DNA of 64,000 bases from Thermoleophilia bacterium (GTDB taxonomy: Bacteria > Actinomycetota > Thermoleophilia > Miltoncostaeales > Miltoncostaeaceae): assembly GCA_028285405.1 (NCBI GenBank), contig JANQPH010000041.1, positions 62,001 through 126,000 of the forward strand. Direction: 5' to 3'. Shown in pieces: positions 1 to 8,120 of the stretch. The notes under the pieces were generated by a model that had not been told where the DNA came from, searched no databases, and saw only the letters and a program-made list of their open reading frames with translations. The position numbers and the translations under genes were made by a program. Every line of letters begins with the position of its first letter. The stretch's first letter is position 1.

Positions 1-44
1 GGGCGGGTCGCGCCCGCGGCGTGGGCTCTCACGCAGATCCCGAT

Positions 45-1103
45 CTAGCGGATCTTCGTGCGGACCTGCCTCCGTGCCTCAGCCCTGAGGTTCTCCGGAA
101 GCGGGGCGAACTGCTGCTTGGCCAGGGCGCGCTGAGCCCTGTTGCCGAGGAAGTAGTTCAGCATCTTGATCACGTCGGCCCTCGAGCCACCCTTGCCGGC
201 CCGGGCGTAGTTGTTGTACGCCAGGATCCAGGTGGTGGTCGAGAGCGGGTATGCGCCCGGGGAGGCCGCGCCGGTCAGGTCGACGTTCAGGCTCTGACCG
301 CGCCGGATCCGGACGTTGCCCGCCTTCGAGGTGGAGCGCGTGCTCGGCGTCGTGAACTGGAGCTTGCGCTTGCCCTTGATGCGGGTGTTCTTGCCGACGG
401 CAGCCGACTTGCCGAGGAGACCCGCCGCGCGGGAGTCGGCGATGTCGACGTAGCCGATGGAGTTGCTGTTGGCGTTCACGCACGCGGCGACGCCGGGGTT
501 CTTGGGGCCCTTCTGCAGGTTCGCGGTGGGCCACTTCGGCGTCTGCGAGGCGCCGACCGTGCGGGCGAAGTTGCGGTCGAACTTCGAGAGCGCCTTCGAG
601 AAGGCGAAGCTCGTGCCGGATCCGTCGGCGCGGACGCACTTGGTGATCGTCTCGTTCGGCAGACGCTTTCCGCGGTTGTCGCGCCTGATGCGGGGGTCGT
701 TCCAGTTGACGATCTGGTCAGAGAAGATCTGGGCGATCGTCTTGCCGCGCAGCCGCAGGCGACCGTTCACGCCGTCGATGTTCGTCGGCACCGTGATGGC
801 GCCGATGAGCGTCGGGATGTAGACGACGTTGGCGCCGTTGCGGTTGGCCCGAAGCTGGGCCAGCTGGCTCGAGGTCAGCGGAGCGTCGGAGGCACCGAAG
901 TCGGTCGTGCCGGCGATGAAGTCACGGATGCCCCCGCTCGAGCCCTTCGACGTGTACGAGCAGAGTCCGGAGTCCTGGCACCACTGCTGGTAGGCCCGGT
1001 TGGGGAAGCTGGCGCCGGAACCGGTCGCGACGCCAAGTGCGGAAGCGGCGTAGGTCAGGCTGAGCCCGCCAATGGCGGTGGCGACCAGCACGCCGCGCAT
1101 CAT
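45..1103 (-). CDS. pstS: Phosphate ABC transporter substrate-binding protein (PstS family)
   Basis: Extracytoplasmic binding protein that would capture phosphate for a PstCAB importer. The N-terminus is a signal peptide: Met-Met-Arg, a hydrophobic run, then an Ala-rich cleavage zone. The mature part carries PstS phosphate-loop motifs: TGSGASFP just after the signal, SSGGIRDF, TDFGASDAPL and RADGSGTSF. About 352 residues, normal for the family. I start at the ATG at 1103 because GAAAGGA lies directly before a double ATG (1103 and 1100); an in-frame start at 1178 would add 25 residues ahead of the signal. No pstC, pstA or pstB is visible; any partner would lie beyond the left edge. Confidence 0.88.
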   Translation of the reverse strand: MMRGVLVATAIGGLSLTYAASALGVATGSGASFPNRAYQQWCQDSGLCSYTSKGSSGGIRDFIAGTTDFGASDAPLTSSQLAQLRANRNGANVVYIPTLIGAITVPTNIDGVNGRLRLRGKTIAQIFSDQIVNWNDPRIRRDNRGKRLPNETITKCVRADGSGTSFAFSKALSKFDRNFARTVGASQTPKWPTANLQKGPKNPGVAACVNANSNSIGYVDIADSRAAGLLGKSAAVGKNTRIKGKRKLQFTTPSTRSTSKAGNVRIRRGQSLNVDLTGAASPGAYPLSTTTWILAYNNYARAGKGGSRADVIKMLNYFLGNRAQRALAKQQFAPLPENLRAEARRQVRTKIR

Positions 1104-1473
1104 TCCTTTCAAGAGACACCTCGTGATCTCGACGTTGAAATGGCGTGACAAAGCCCGTGCCACGCCGCAACGCCTCACATGTATGAGGGCTCACACGAAC
1201 GGGCACGACTTGGGCGGCGAGGAAGCTAACACGGGCGTCGTGTCACCCTTTGACATCCGCATCGCGATGAGGAACAGGCCGAGTTACAGGGCGATGAACA
1301 CGGGCCGGCGGAGCACGTAAATTGCGGATAAACGTCCGCGGGCGCACGCTCCTCGACCGCGAGCAGGGCCCCGACGCGTTACGTGTGAATCGTGGCGTAC
1401 AGGCGGGCCCCGGGGCGCCGTCCGCGCGAGTGCGATAGGGCGGGCCCCGTGGGCGCGCTCCCGGTCGAGGTGA
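1104..1473. other. Non-coding gap between pstS and tRNA-Lys
   Basis: No supportable gene. It must hold the pstS promoter, read on the minus strand. A short inverted repeat (CCCGTGCC near 1155, GGGCACG near 1200) flanks a CTCA/TGAG dyad. I looked for Pho-box direct repeats and found none convincing. Confidence 0.4.
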
Positions 1474-1546
1474 TGGGCCGTGCAGGGCTCGAACCTGCGA
1501 CCTTGGGATTAAAAGTCCCCTGCTCTACCAGCTGAGCTAACGGCCC
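1474..1546 (-). tRNA. tRNA-Lys (anticodon TTT)
   Basis: A complete 73-base cloverleaf on the minus strand. The acceptor stem GGGCCGT pairs with ACGGCCC, followed by discriminator A. The D arm is GCTC/GAGC. The anticodon loop is CTTTTAA, giving anticodon TTT (Lys). The T arm contains GGTTCGAGCC. The outermost pair of the anticodon stem is a G/A mismatch. The 3' CCA is not encoded. Confidence 0.95.
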
Positions 1547-1602
1547 ACCGGTGAGGATAGACCGCTCGCTGTCGCCCGGCGCTGCCGGCTATCGTCGCTG
1601 TC

Positions 1603-1800
1603 GTGCCCGATGAGCAAGCAGGGGATGCCCGCCCCGCGGCCTTCGCCGACGAGCGCTGCGTCCATTGCGGCGAGCGGATCGTCTACCGCAGGGCGATGGG
1701 GATGTGGATGCACGCATCGTCGTCGGTCGCCGCCTGCGACCTCGACTCGGACCACGCGCCGGCACCGGTCAGGGAAGGAGCCGGCCCGCCAGGTCGATGA
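1603..1800 (+). CDS. Small putative zinc-ribbon protein
   Basis: A 65-residue product from a GTG start. It shows a C-x2-C pair (CVHC) early, then WMH, and later a Cys and a DH. This spacing recalls short actinobacterial zinc-ribbon proteins of unknown role (Cys-x2-Cys-Gly, Trp-x-His, Cys, His). Function is unknown. Its 3' end overlaps the end of the convergent amidase gene by 32 bases, which weakens the call. Confidence 0.45.
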   Translation: MPDEQAGDARPAAFADERCVHCGERIVYRRAMGMWMHASSSVAACDLDSDHAPAPVREGAGPPGR

Positions 1801-2947
1801 GCGCGAGCTCGGACCGGGGCGGGCCGAGCAGCGAGAGGGCGACGGGAGCGCCGTCGACCGATCCAGCGGGGACGGTGAGCTGCGGCAACCCGGCCAGGTG
1901 ACCCGGCACTGTCACGCACGAGACTCGGGCCCACCAGTCGAGCAGGTCGTCGTCGGTCGTCTCGACGGGCGGCGCGACCGTCGGACACGCGGGCAGCGAC
2001 ACGACGGTATCCGTGCCGACGATGTCGTGCATCCGCCGGCTCGCGACCTGGCGCGAGGCGTTCGCCCGTCGTGACTGCTCGGCGGTCGTGGTCCGGGCGC
2101 TCTCGAGGCGGCGACCGACGAGGACGCCGTGGGTGCGCGGCGCGGCCGACGCCCACTCGCCGTGTGTCTGCCAGGCCTCGAACGCCTGGCAGACACGGGT
2201 GTCGTCGACCCATGCGGGCAGGCCACCGGGGTCATCGGCGAGGTCCATCCGCTCGACTGGGAGGAGGTCGGCCAGGCGGGCGGCGGTCGGCGCAAGCGCG
2301 GCCGCGACCCGAGGGTCGGCGATCGACCAGGCGTCGTCGGGGCACACGATCCGGGTCCACGAGACCGGTGCGGGCGCGTCGTCGAGGAGCACCGAGTAGA
2401 CCGCGCGAAGGGTCTCGAGGTCCCGTGCGAAGGCGCCGAGGGTGTCGAGCGAGGGGGCAAGGGCCACCACGCCGTCGTTGGCGATCGCGCCGTGGGTCGG
2501 GCGCAGCCCGTAGACGCCGCAGAGGGCGGCCGGGACCCGGATCGATCCACCGGTGTCCGAGCCGAGCGCGAAGTCGACGAGTCCCGCCGCGACGGCCACG
2601 ACCGAGCCGCTCGACGACCCGCCGGGCAGCCGGCCCGGGGCCGCCGGGTTGACGGGCGTGCCGAAGAGCTCGTTCCGTCCCGTCCCGCTGTAGGTCAGCT
2701 CGGTCGTTCGCGTCATGCCGACGAGGGTCGCCCCGGCGTCGAGGAGCTTGCGAACCGCCGACGCGGTCGCCGACGCTGGTGCGTGGGTGGCGAGCCAGTC
2801 CGGGCTTCCGGCGCAGCATGTGTGCCCGGCGACATCGAAGATGTCCTTGGCCGCGAAGGTCCGCCCCGCCAGGGGTCCCTCGGGCGCTCCGGGAAGGGCC
2901 ACGTCGGCGTGCTCGCAGAAGGCCGCGTGGGGGTCAGCGGCGCGCAT
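1769..2947 (-). CDS. Amidase signature family hydrolase
   Basis: Hydrolyses an amide bond with the Ser-cisSer-Lys mechanism; the substrate cannot be read from the sequence. The catalytic Lys lies in FAAKDIF, the cis-Ser in GGSSSGS and the nucleophile Ser in SDTGGSIR, in the usual order and spacing. About 392 residues, shorter than the 450-500 typical of GatA-type amidases, so GatA is unlikely. I start at the ATG at 2947; longer in-frame versions would run into the divergent pterin-dehydratase gene. That neighbour starts 91 bases away, so the two share an upstream region. Confidence 0.85.
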   Translation of the reverse strand: MRAADPHAAFCEHADVALPGAPEGPLAGRTFAAKDIFDVAGHTCCAGSPDWLATHAPASATASAVRKLLDAGATLVGMTRTTELTYSGTGRNELFGTPVNPAAPGRLPGGSSSGSVVAVAAGLVDFALGSDTGGSIRVPAALCGVYGLRPTHGAIANDGVVALAPSLDTLGAFARDLETLRAVYSVLLDDAPAPVSWTRIVCPDDAWSIADPRVAAALAPTAARLADLLPVERMDLADDPGGLPAWVDDTRVCQAFEAWQTHGEWASAAPRTHGVLVGRRLESARTTTAEQSRRANASRQVASRRMHDIVGTDTVVSLPACPTVAPPVETTDDDLLDWWARVSCVTVPGHLAGLPQLTVPAGSVDGAPVALSLLGPPRSELALIDLAGRLLP

Positions 2948-3038
2948 CACGTCGCGACGGTAGCCGACGGTCCGCCGGGCGGTGGTCTGGGCCCGAGGGT
3001 CGCGTAGGCTCGGCGTGCACGACGAGGGAGGTGCACTG

Positions 3039-3320
3039 GTGGCGGTACTGACTGACGAGCAGGTCGACGCGGAGCTCAGCGCGCGGAGCGGCTGGGAGCG
3101 GCAGGGAGCGACGATCGTGAAGCGCTTTCCCGATCGGGGCGGCTTCGTCGGCTCCGTCGGGTTCGTCAATGCGATCCTGGAGCCGGCGGAGGAGATGGAT
3201 CACCATCCCGACCTCGCGATCAGCTGGGACACGGTGACGGTGACGCTCGCGACCCACAGCGAGGGCGGCGTGACCGAGAAGGACCTCGCGCTCGCGGACA
3301 TCATCGACACGCTCGCCTGA
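3039..3320 (+). CDS. 4a-hydroxytetrahydrobiopterin dehydratase (PCD/DCoH family)
   Basis: Dehydrates pterin-4a-carbinolamine to recycle pterin cofactor. The 93-residue length and the core EEMDHHPDL...W..V.V.L.TH...G.T.KD match the family, with the active-site His-His-Pro intact. The GTG at 3039 is chosen because GGGAGG lies 6-7 bases upstream; an ATG-type start further up would add a poorly conserved tail. No aromatic amino acid hydroxylase is nearby. The stop codon abuts the pyrD start, so the two genes form a transcription unit. Confidence 0.85.
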   Translation: MAVLTDEQVDAELSARSGWERQGATIVKRFPDRGGFVGSVGFVNAILEPAEEMDHHPDLAISWDTVTVTLATHSEGGVTEKDLALADIIDTLA

Positions 3321-4403
3321 GTGGACCCATATCGGCGACTCGTTCGGCCGGCGCTCTTTCGGCTCGACCCCGAGCGCACGCACGAGGCCGCGATCGCCCT
3401 CGCCGAGCGGGTTGGCCGCCGGCTCCCGCGAGCGCAGATCGACCCGGCGCTCGAGGTCACGGCGATGGGCCTTCGGTTCCCCTCGCCGATCGGGCTCGCG
3501 GCCGGCTTCGACAAGGGCGCGCGCGCGGTCGACGCGTGGGCGGCGGTCGGCTTCGGCTTCGCCGAGGTCGGGACGGTCACCCCGGAGCCGCAGGCGGGGA
3601 ATCCTCGCCCGAGGATGTTCCGTCTCGGAAGCGACCATGCCCTGATCAACCGGCTCGGCTTCAACAACCCGGGCTCGGTCGTCGTCGCGAGCCGCCTCGC
3701 GGCCGCTCGGGCCCGTGGCAGGGTGGCGATCCCGATCGGGGTCAACGTCGGCAAGAGCCGCGACACGCTCGCCGAGCGGGCCGTGCACGACTATGCCGCC
3801 GCGGTCGAGCGACTCTGGCCCTACGCGGACTACGTCGTCGTCAACGTGAGCTCGCCGAACACGCCGGGGCTGCGCGACCTGCAGGCGCGCTCCGCGCTCG
3901 GCGAGATCCTGACCGCCGTGCTCGACGTCGACGTGCGATCGGCCGAGTGGTCGGGTGAGCCGAGGCGGCCGGTGCTCGTGAAGCTCGCGCCGGACCTCTC
4001 CGACGAGCAGGTCGACGCCGTCACCGAGCTCGCGCTCGAGCTCGAGCTCGCCGGGGTCGTCGTCAGCAACACGACGCTGTCGCGGGCCGGGCTTCGGTCG
4101 CCCGCGGCGATGACGTCCGAGGAGGGCGGCCTGAGTGGAGCGCCCCTTCGGCTCCGCAGCACCGAGCTCGTCGGCCGAGTGGCCAGGAGGGCGGAGGGCG
4201 CACTGGCGGTGGTGGGCGTCGGGGGCGTGTCCTCGGCACGGGACGCTTGGGACAAGCTCGCGGCCGGGGCCTCACTGGTTCAGCTCTACACGGCGTTGGT
4301 CTACGAGGGGCCGTCGCTCGTGCGACGGATCAACCGGGAGCTCGCTCGGATGATGCGCGAGCGGGGGATCGAGCGCGTGGCCGACATCCGGTCGGCCGGC
4401 TGA
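3321..4403 (+). CDS. pyrD: Dihydroorotate dehydrogenase, class 2
   Basis: Membrane-associated flavoprotein that oxidises dihydroorotate to orotate, passing electrons to quinone (pyrimidine synthesis). 360 residues. The N-terminal helical extension (YRRLVRPALFRLDPERTHEAA) marks class 2. FMN and substrate motifs are GLAAGFDKG, GTVTPEPQ.GNP.PR, RLGFNNPG, NVSSPNTPGLR (catalytic Ser) and VGVGGV near the end. The GTG start follows the upstream TGA without a gap. No other pyr gene is adjacent. Confidence 0.95.
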   Translation: MDPYRRLVRPALFRLDPERTHEAAIALAERVGRRLPRAQIDPALEVTAMGLRFPSPIGLAAGFDKGARAVDAWAAVGFGFAEVGTVTPEPQAGNPRPRMFRLGSDHALINRLGFNNPGSVVVASRLAAARARGRVAIPIGVNVGKSRDTLAERAVHDYAAAVERLWPYADYVVVNVSSPNTPGLRDLQARSALGEILTAVLDVDVRSAEWSGEPRRPVLVKLAPDLSDEQVDAVTELALELELAGVVVSNTTLSRAGLRSPAAMTSEEGGLSGAPLRLRSTELVGRVARRAEGALAVVGVGGVSSARDAWDKLAAGASLVQLYTALVYEGPSLVRRINRELARMMRERGIERVADIRSAG

Positions 4404-4685
4404 CGCCGTACGCCCGCCGTTTCCGAGCGTTGCCGGTTGTCGGCTTTCCGGCCCGTTTACCGCGATCGGAGCTATCTTGGGCGGGCTCGACATCGCGAGT
4501 CGCATCGGTGGTGGACCCTCCTCGACCCCGACGTGCGACCGCAACCTTCGGGGGACGACGACATTGGCTGAGGGCGAGGCGCGGCTTCTCGGGATCGGGG
4601 GTGAACGGACGGTCGCCGTCGACGGTGGCGGGACGGTCGCCGTCGTCATCACCTGCCCATCGCGCGACGGGGTCGAGACATCCCC
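4404..4685. other. Region upstream of the PP2C phosphatase with a 41-codon ORF
   Basis: No firm gene. A short ORF with good codon bias starts at TTG 4564, 8 bases after a GGGGGA, and ends at TGA 4687-4689, overlapping the proposed CTG start of the phosphatase. It could be a tiny upstream gene, or the true N-terminus of the phosphatase if a -1 shift occurs in the C5 run at 4682-4686. An ATG at 4477 would lengthen it to 70 codons. Confidence 0.35.
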
Positions 4686-6392
4686 CTGACCCGCCGCTCG
4701 GGTCGTGGCGACCCCGAAGCGGAGGATGGCGCGCCGGGCACCGATGACGGGGCTGCCGGCTCGGGCCGCGGCTGGAGGGGTCGCCTCGACGTCAGGTCGT
4801 GGATCGCGTCGCTGCGCTCCACCGAGCGTCCGTCGCTGCGCGCCCTCCTCACCCGGCTCGTCGTCGCGCTCGCCGTCATCCTCGGAATCCTGATCGTCGT
4901 CGCGATCGTCGGGATCATCTTCACGGCTCAGGAGTATCGAGACGCCGGGCAGCAGGCCGTGACGCGGCAGCGGGCGGCGGACGTGGTGCTCGTCAGCCTC
5001 CTGAACGCGCAGACGACGAACCGCGGCTATGTCGTGACGGGCCGGGGTGACTTCCTCAACTCGTACACGACCGCTCGTGACGACTACCCCAACCAGCTCG
5101 CGCAGCTGCGACGGGTCGTCGGCGCCGACGAGGACCTGCAGGAGGTCGTGAACGAGTTCGACTCGGCCGCGATGGCGTACTTCGAGGAGGCGCGGACGCT
5201 GATCAGCCTCCGTCGCCAAGACCGGGTCGAGGCGGCCACCACCCGGGTCAACGAGGGCACCGACGAGATCGCGTTCAACCGGGTCCGCCAGGCCCAGCGC
5301 CGGCTCCAGAGCCAGATCGAGCAGACGCGTGTCGAGACCAACCGCGACCTCGACCGCCGAGCGGCGGCCACGCTCGCCGCGATCGTCCTGGCGGCGGTGC
5401 TCTGCCTGGTGATGGTCGCGTTTGCGAGCCGTCAGCTGTGGCGGCGCGTCGGCGGGCCGATCGGGCTCGTGACCGCCGGTGTGCGACGGGTCGCGGCGGG
5501 GGATCTGTCGCGTCCGGTGAAGACGAGCGAGACCGCCGTCCTCGAGGTCGCCGAGCTGTCGGACGGGTTCAACACGATGCAGAGCGAGGTCGTCGCGCAG
5601 CGACAGTCGGCGGCAGCCGCCGCCCGGCGGGAGGCCACCCAGCAGGCCGAGCGACGGCTGTGGGAGACGGTGCAGAGCGGCCTCCTGCCCGTGAGCCTGC
5701 CGAGCGTCCTCGGGCTGAACGTGGCCGTCCGCTACCAGCCCGCGGAGCGCGCACTCCTGGTCGGGGGCGACTTCTACGACGCCGAGCGGCTCCCGGACGG
5801 TCGGCTGGCGATCATGGTGGGCGACATCTCCGGCCACGGGGCCACCGCGGCCGCCCATGCCGCCGCGCTTCGGTTCGGCTGGCGCACGCTGGTCTCGGTC
5901 AATCCCAACCCCGCCGCGGTGATCGCCGCGCTGAACGCGCAGATGGCCTCACCGGACCTGCGCTCCCAGGGCATGTTCGCGTCGCTGATCTACGGGCTCG
6001 TCGAGCGCAACGGTCGGGTCAACTTCGTCCGTGCCGGCCACCCCGCGCCGTTCGTGTCGGCCCAGACCGGCTGCAGGCAGCTACAGCAAGAGGGGACCGG
6101 CCCGCTGCTCGGGGTCATGGACGAGGCCGAGTGGCCGGTGACGACCACCCGGATCCCGCCGGGCGGCACGATCTACCTGTTCACGGATGGCCTCATCGAG
6201 GCCCGCAAGGGCTCCGATGTCTTCGGCGTCGAGCGCGCGTGCGCCGTGCTGGAGTCGGAGTGGCACTCCGCGCTCGAGACGCGGCTGGAGCGCCTGGTCG
6301 AGCGGGCGCGGCTCCACGAGGACGAGTCGTTGCGCGACGACGTGGTGGTGCTCGCCGTGCAGCGGGGGCGACCCGTGCCGTTTCCGGCTTAG
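4686..6392 (+). CDS. CHASE3-HAMP-PP2C (SpoIIE-type) serine phosphatase
   Basis: Membrane phosphatase likely acting on a phosphorylated Ser/Thr regulator such as an anti-sigma antagonist. With a CTG start the layout is: TM1 about residues 58-79, a CHASE3-like sensor domain with RGYVVTG about 92-220, TM2 about 227-248, HAMP about 251-304, and a PP2C domain from about 325. Metal-binding Asp residues appear in GGDFYD, VGDISGHG, FTDGLIEA and LRDDVVVL. No ATG, GTG or TTG lies in frame between the stop at 4602 and 4959, and 4959 falls after TM1. I therefore propose CTG 4686, which forms CTGA with the stop of a short upstream ORF. No anti-sigma partner is adjacent. Confidence 0.82.
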   Translation: MTRRSGRGDPEAEDGAPGTDDGAAGSGRGWRGRLDVRSWIASLRSTERPSLRALLTRLVVALAVILGILIVVAIVGIIFTAQEYRDAGQQAVTRQRAADVVLVSLLNAQTTNRGYVVTGRGDFLNSYTTARDDYPNQLAQLRRVVGADEDLQEVVNEFDSAAMAYFEEARTLISLRRQDRVEAATTRVNEGTDEIAFNRVRQAQRRLQSQIEQTRVETNRDLDRRAAATLAAIVLAAVLCLVMVAFASRQLWRRVGGPIGLVTAGVRRVAAGDLSRPVKTSETAVLEVAELSDGFNTMQSEVVAQRQSAAAAARREATQQAERRLWETVQSGLLPVSLPSVLGLNVAVRYQPAERALLVGGDFYDAERLPDGRLAIMVGDISGHGATAAAHAAALRFGWRTLVSVNPNPAAVIAALNAQMASPDLRSQGMFASLIYGLVERNGRVNFVRAGHPAPFVSAQTGCRQLQQEGTGPLLGVMDEAEWPVTTTRIPPGGTIYLFTDGLIEARKGSDVFGVERACAVLESEWHSALETRLERLVERARLHEDESLRDDVVVLAVQRGRPVPFPA

Positions 6393-7429
6393 CCGGCCGC
6401 CCAGTCGAGGGGTTTGACGAAGGCCACCTCGTGGGCGCGAGCGTTCGCCTCACGAGCCTGCTCGCGCGTCAGCGCGCCCAGTCGCACGAGCCGAGCGTGC
6501 TCCTGGCGCAGCCTGGTCCCGATCATCTCGGGTCCGTCCGTCGCGACGACGATCTGCGCTCCCCCCGACTGGAGGTCGAAGACGACCTCCGCCAGCTGGG
6601 TCTCGTCGCGCACCGCGCCGGTGCGCAGGTTCGAGGTCGGGCACAGCTCCAGCACGATGCCCGCCTCGGCGACTCGAGCCAGCAGCCGCGCGTCGAGCGC
6701 CGCGATGATGCCGTGCCCGATCCGATCGACGCCGAGCTCGACCACCTGCTGCATCTCGTCCACGTACGGCGACGGATCGGCGACCCCGAGTCCCTCCTCA
6801 CCCGCGTGCAGCGTCACCCCGAGGCCGGCGGCGCGCGCGCGCTCGACCAGGGGACGAAGGTCGGAGTACCGATAGGGCGGCGCCGACCCGCGCGGGCGTG
6901 GCCCGCCGATGTCGATTCCCACCACCCCGCGGTTGCGAAAGCGGATCGCGCGCTCGACGATCGCCGCGTTCAGCTCCGGCGCGAACGCGCGGTCCATCAT
7001 CAGCACGATCCCCGCGCGAATCGGGTACTCCAGCACCGCCCGATCGACCGCGTGCGCGGCGGCGAGCACGATCGCGTCGAGGTCCCGCTCGCCGCCCCGG
7101 TTGCGCTTGGCGGGGTTGAAGCGCACCTCGTGGGTCGTGATGCGCTGCGAGCGATAGCCGCCCGCGAGCATCCCGTAGACGGATCGGAACACCGCCTCCG
7201 GGCTGCTCTGGATCAGCTCGGTCAGCTGGTAGACCGAGTCCAGTCCGGCGAGGCCGGCGGTGCCGCCGTGGACGTTGGTCGCGGCGGCGAAGTCCCAGTA
7301 GTCGTCGAACGGGACCTTGATGCCCTGCTCGTGGGCGAGCTCCCACATCGAGGCCGCGTCCACGCCGCCGCCGAGGTGCGCGTGCACCTCGGCGAGCTGG
7401 TCGCCGTCGTCGAAGACCGGGTTGGGCAC
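6389..7429 (-). CDS. Adenosine deaminase-like amidohydrolase
   Basis: Zinc amidohydrolase of the adenosine/AMP deaminase superfamily, 346 residues. Metal and catalytic motifs are HAHLGG near the N-terminus, HAGE, GHG, CPTSN and ATDGPEM. Classical adenosine deaminases have Asp-Asp in the last motif; here the zinc-binding Asp is kept but the second, substrate-contacting Asp is Gly, so specificity may differ. Start GTG 7429. The stop overlaps the convergent phosphatase gene by 4 bases. It lies 21 bases downstream of grx4 and is probably co-transcribed with bolA-grx4. Confidence 0.8.
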   Translation of the reverse strand: MPNPVFDDGDQLAEVHAHLGGGVDAASMWELAHEQGIKVPFDDYWDFAAATNVHGGTAGLAGLDSVYQLTELIQSSPEAVFRSVYGMLAGGYRSQRITTHEVRFNPAKRNRGGERDLDAIVLAAAHAVDRAVLEYPIRAGIVLMMDRAFAPELNAAIVERAIRFRNRGVVGIDIGGPRPRGSAPPYRYSDLRPLVERARAAGLGVTLHAGEEGLGVADPSPYVDEMQQVVELGVDRIGHGIIAALDARLLARVAEAGIVLELCPTSNLRTGAVRDETQLAEVVFDLQSGGAQIVVATDGPEMIGTRLRQEHARLVRLGALTREQAREANARAHEVAFVKPLDWAAG

Positions 7430-7450
7430 GAGCCGCGCCCCGGCCTCGGG

Positions 7451-7792
7451 TTACGCCTCGGCGCCCTTCAGGGTGGGCTCGAGCTCGCCCTCCTGGAACA
7501 TCTCGGTGACGATGTCGCACCCACCGACGAGCTTGCCGTCGACGAAGAGCTGCGGGATCGTCGGCCAGTCGGACCAACCCGAGAGGACCTCGCGGATCCG
7601 CGGGTCGACGAGGATGTCGCGCGCCTGGTACTCGGTGCTGAGGTGGTCGAGGATCATCACGACCTGGTTGCTGAACCCGCAGCGCGGCGCGTCGGGCGTG
7701 CCCTTCATGTAGAGGAAGACACGGTTCTCCGACGTCTCGCGCTGGATCTGCGCGAGGATCTCCTCGTCGGTCATCGTGAGCATGTCGGTCAT
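7451..7792 (-). CDS. Monothiol glutaredoxin, Grx4/GrxD family (CGFS)
   Basis: Small thioredoxin-fold protein that carries or delivers [2Fe-2S] clusters, typically with a BolA partner. 113 residues. The CGFS active site lies near residue 38-41, followed by WPTIPQLFVDG.LVGGCDI, which holds the cis-Pro and glutathione-contact segment. The ATG at 7792 overlaps the bolA stop as ATGA, so translation is coupled to its partner. The CGFS and cis-Pro motifs make other thioredoxin-like families unlikely. Confidence 0.93.
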   Translation of the reverse strand: MTDMLTMTDEEILAQIQRETSENRVFLYMKGTPDAPRCGFSNQVVMILDHLSTEYQARDILVDPRIREVLSGWSDWPTIPQLFVDGKLVGGCDIVTEMFQEGELEPTLKGAEA

Positions 7793-8025
7793 CAGGCCTC
7801 CGGCGCTTTCGTCTTGAGTGCGAGTGCGTGAATGCTGCCGTCGTCGAGCCGAGACTGGACGGCACCGTAGACGAGCTTGTGCTGCTCGATGCGGGTGAGT
7901 CCCTGGAACTGCGGCGCGACGACCTCGGCCGCGAGGTGGTCCCCACCGCCCTGGTCGACGACCTGCACTCGAGCGCCGGGCAGCGCCGTCGCGATCAGCC
8001 GCTCGATCTCCGTCAGGTCCGCCAC
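7792..8025 (-). CDS. BolA family protein
   Basis: 77-residue BolA/IbaG-type protein that pairs with monothiol glutaredoxins in iron-sulfur handling. It has the class-II KH-like pattern: an acidic helix, GARV.V.D.GGGDH...EVVA..F.GL.RI..HKLVY.A, and a short C-terminus. The conserved invariant His region (HKLVY) is present. It is the first gene of a bolA-grx4 pair, joined by an ATGA overlap. A hairpin just upstream separates it from the YCII gene. Confidence 0.9.
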   Translation of the reverse strand: MADLTEIERLIATALPGARVQVVDQGGGDHLAAEVVAPQFQGLTRIEQHKLVYGAVQSRLDDGSIHALALKTKAPEA

Positions 8026-8042
8026 TCGCCCAACTGTAGCGA

Positions 8043-8078
8043 GGCCGGCCGGCGCATCGGGTGCCGGCCGGCCGGCAC
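8043..8078 (-). terminator. Hairpin between YCII gene and bolA
   Basis: Arms GGCCGGCCGGC (8043-8053) and GCCGGCCGGCC (8063-8073) give an 11-bp stem with a 9-base loop. In addition 8061-8078 is a perfect 18-bp palindrome (GTGCCGGCC/GGCCGGCAC). There is no T-tract. It lies 42 bases after the YCII stop, as expected for an actinobacterial terminator, or it could be a protein-binding dyad upstream of bolA. Confidence 0.5.
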
Positions 8079-8120
8079 GATCTCGCCGAGGTCGTCGGCG
8101 TCGCCGGCGCCGCGGATCCC

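Noticed and set aside
1104-1300. Pho box upstream of pstS
   Set aside because: No convincing 11-base direct repeats; only partial GTTCG-type matches were seen.
4670-4700. prfB-like +1 programmed frameshift at the TCC CCC TGA site
   Set aside because: A +1 shift leads to the wrong frame; only -1 would join the upstream ORF to the phosphatase, and no clean slippery heptamer is present.
5438-7831. 797-codon plus-strand frame spanning the phosphatase end, the deaminase and grx4
   Set aside because: Crosses several well-supported genes on both strands and shows no domain.
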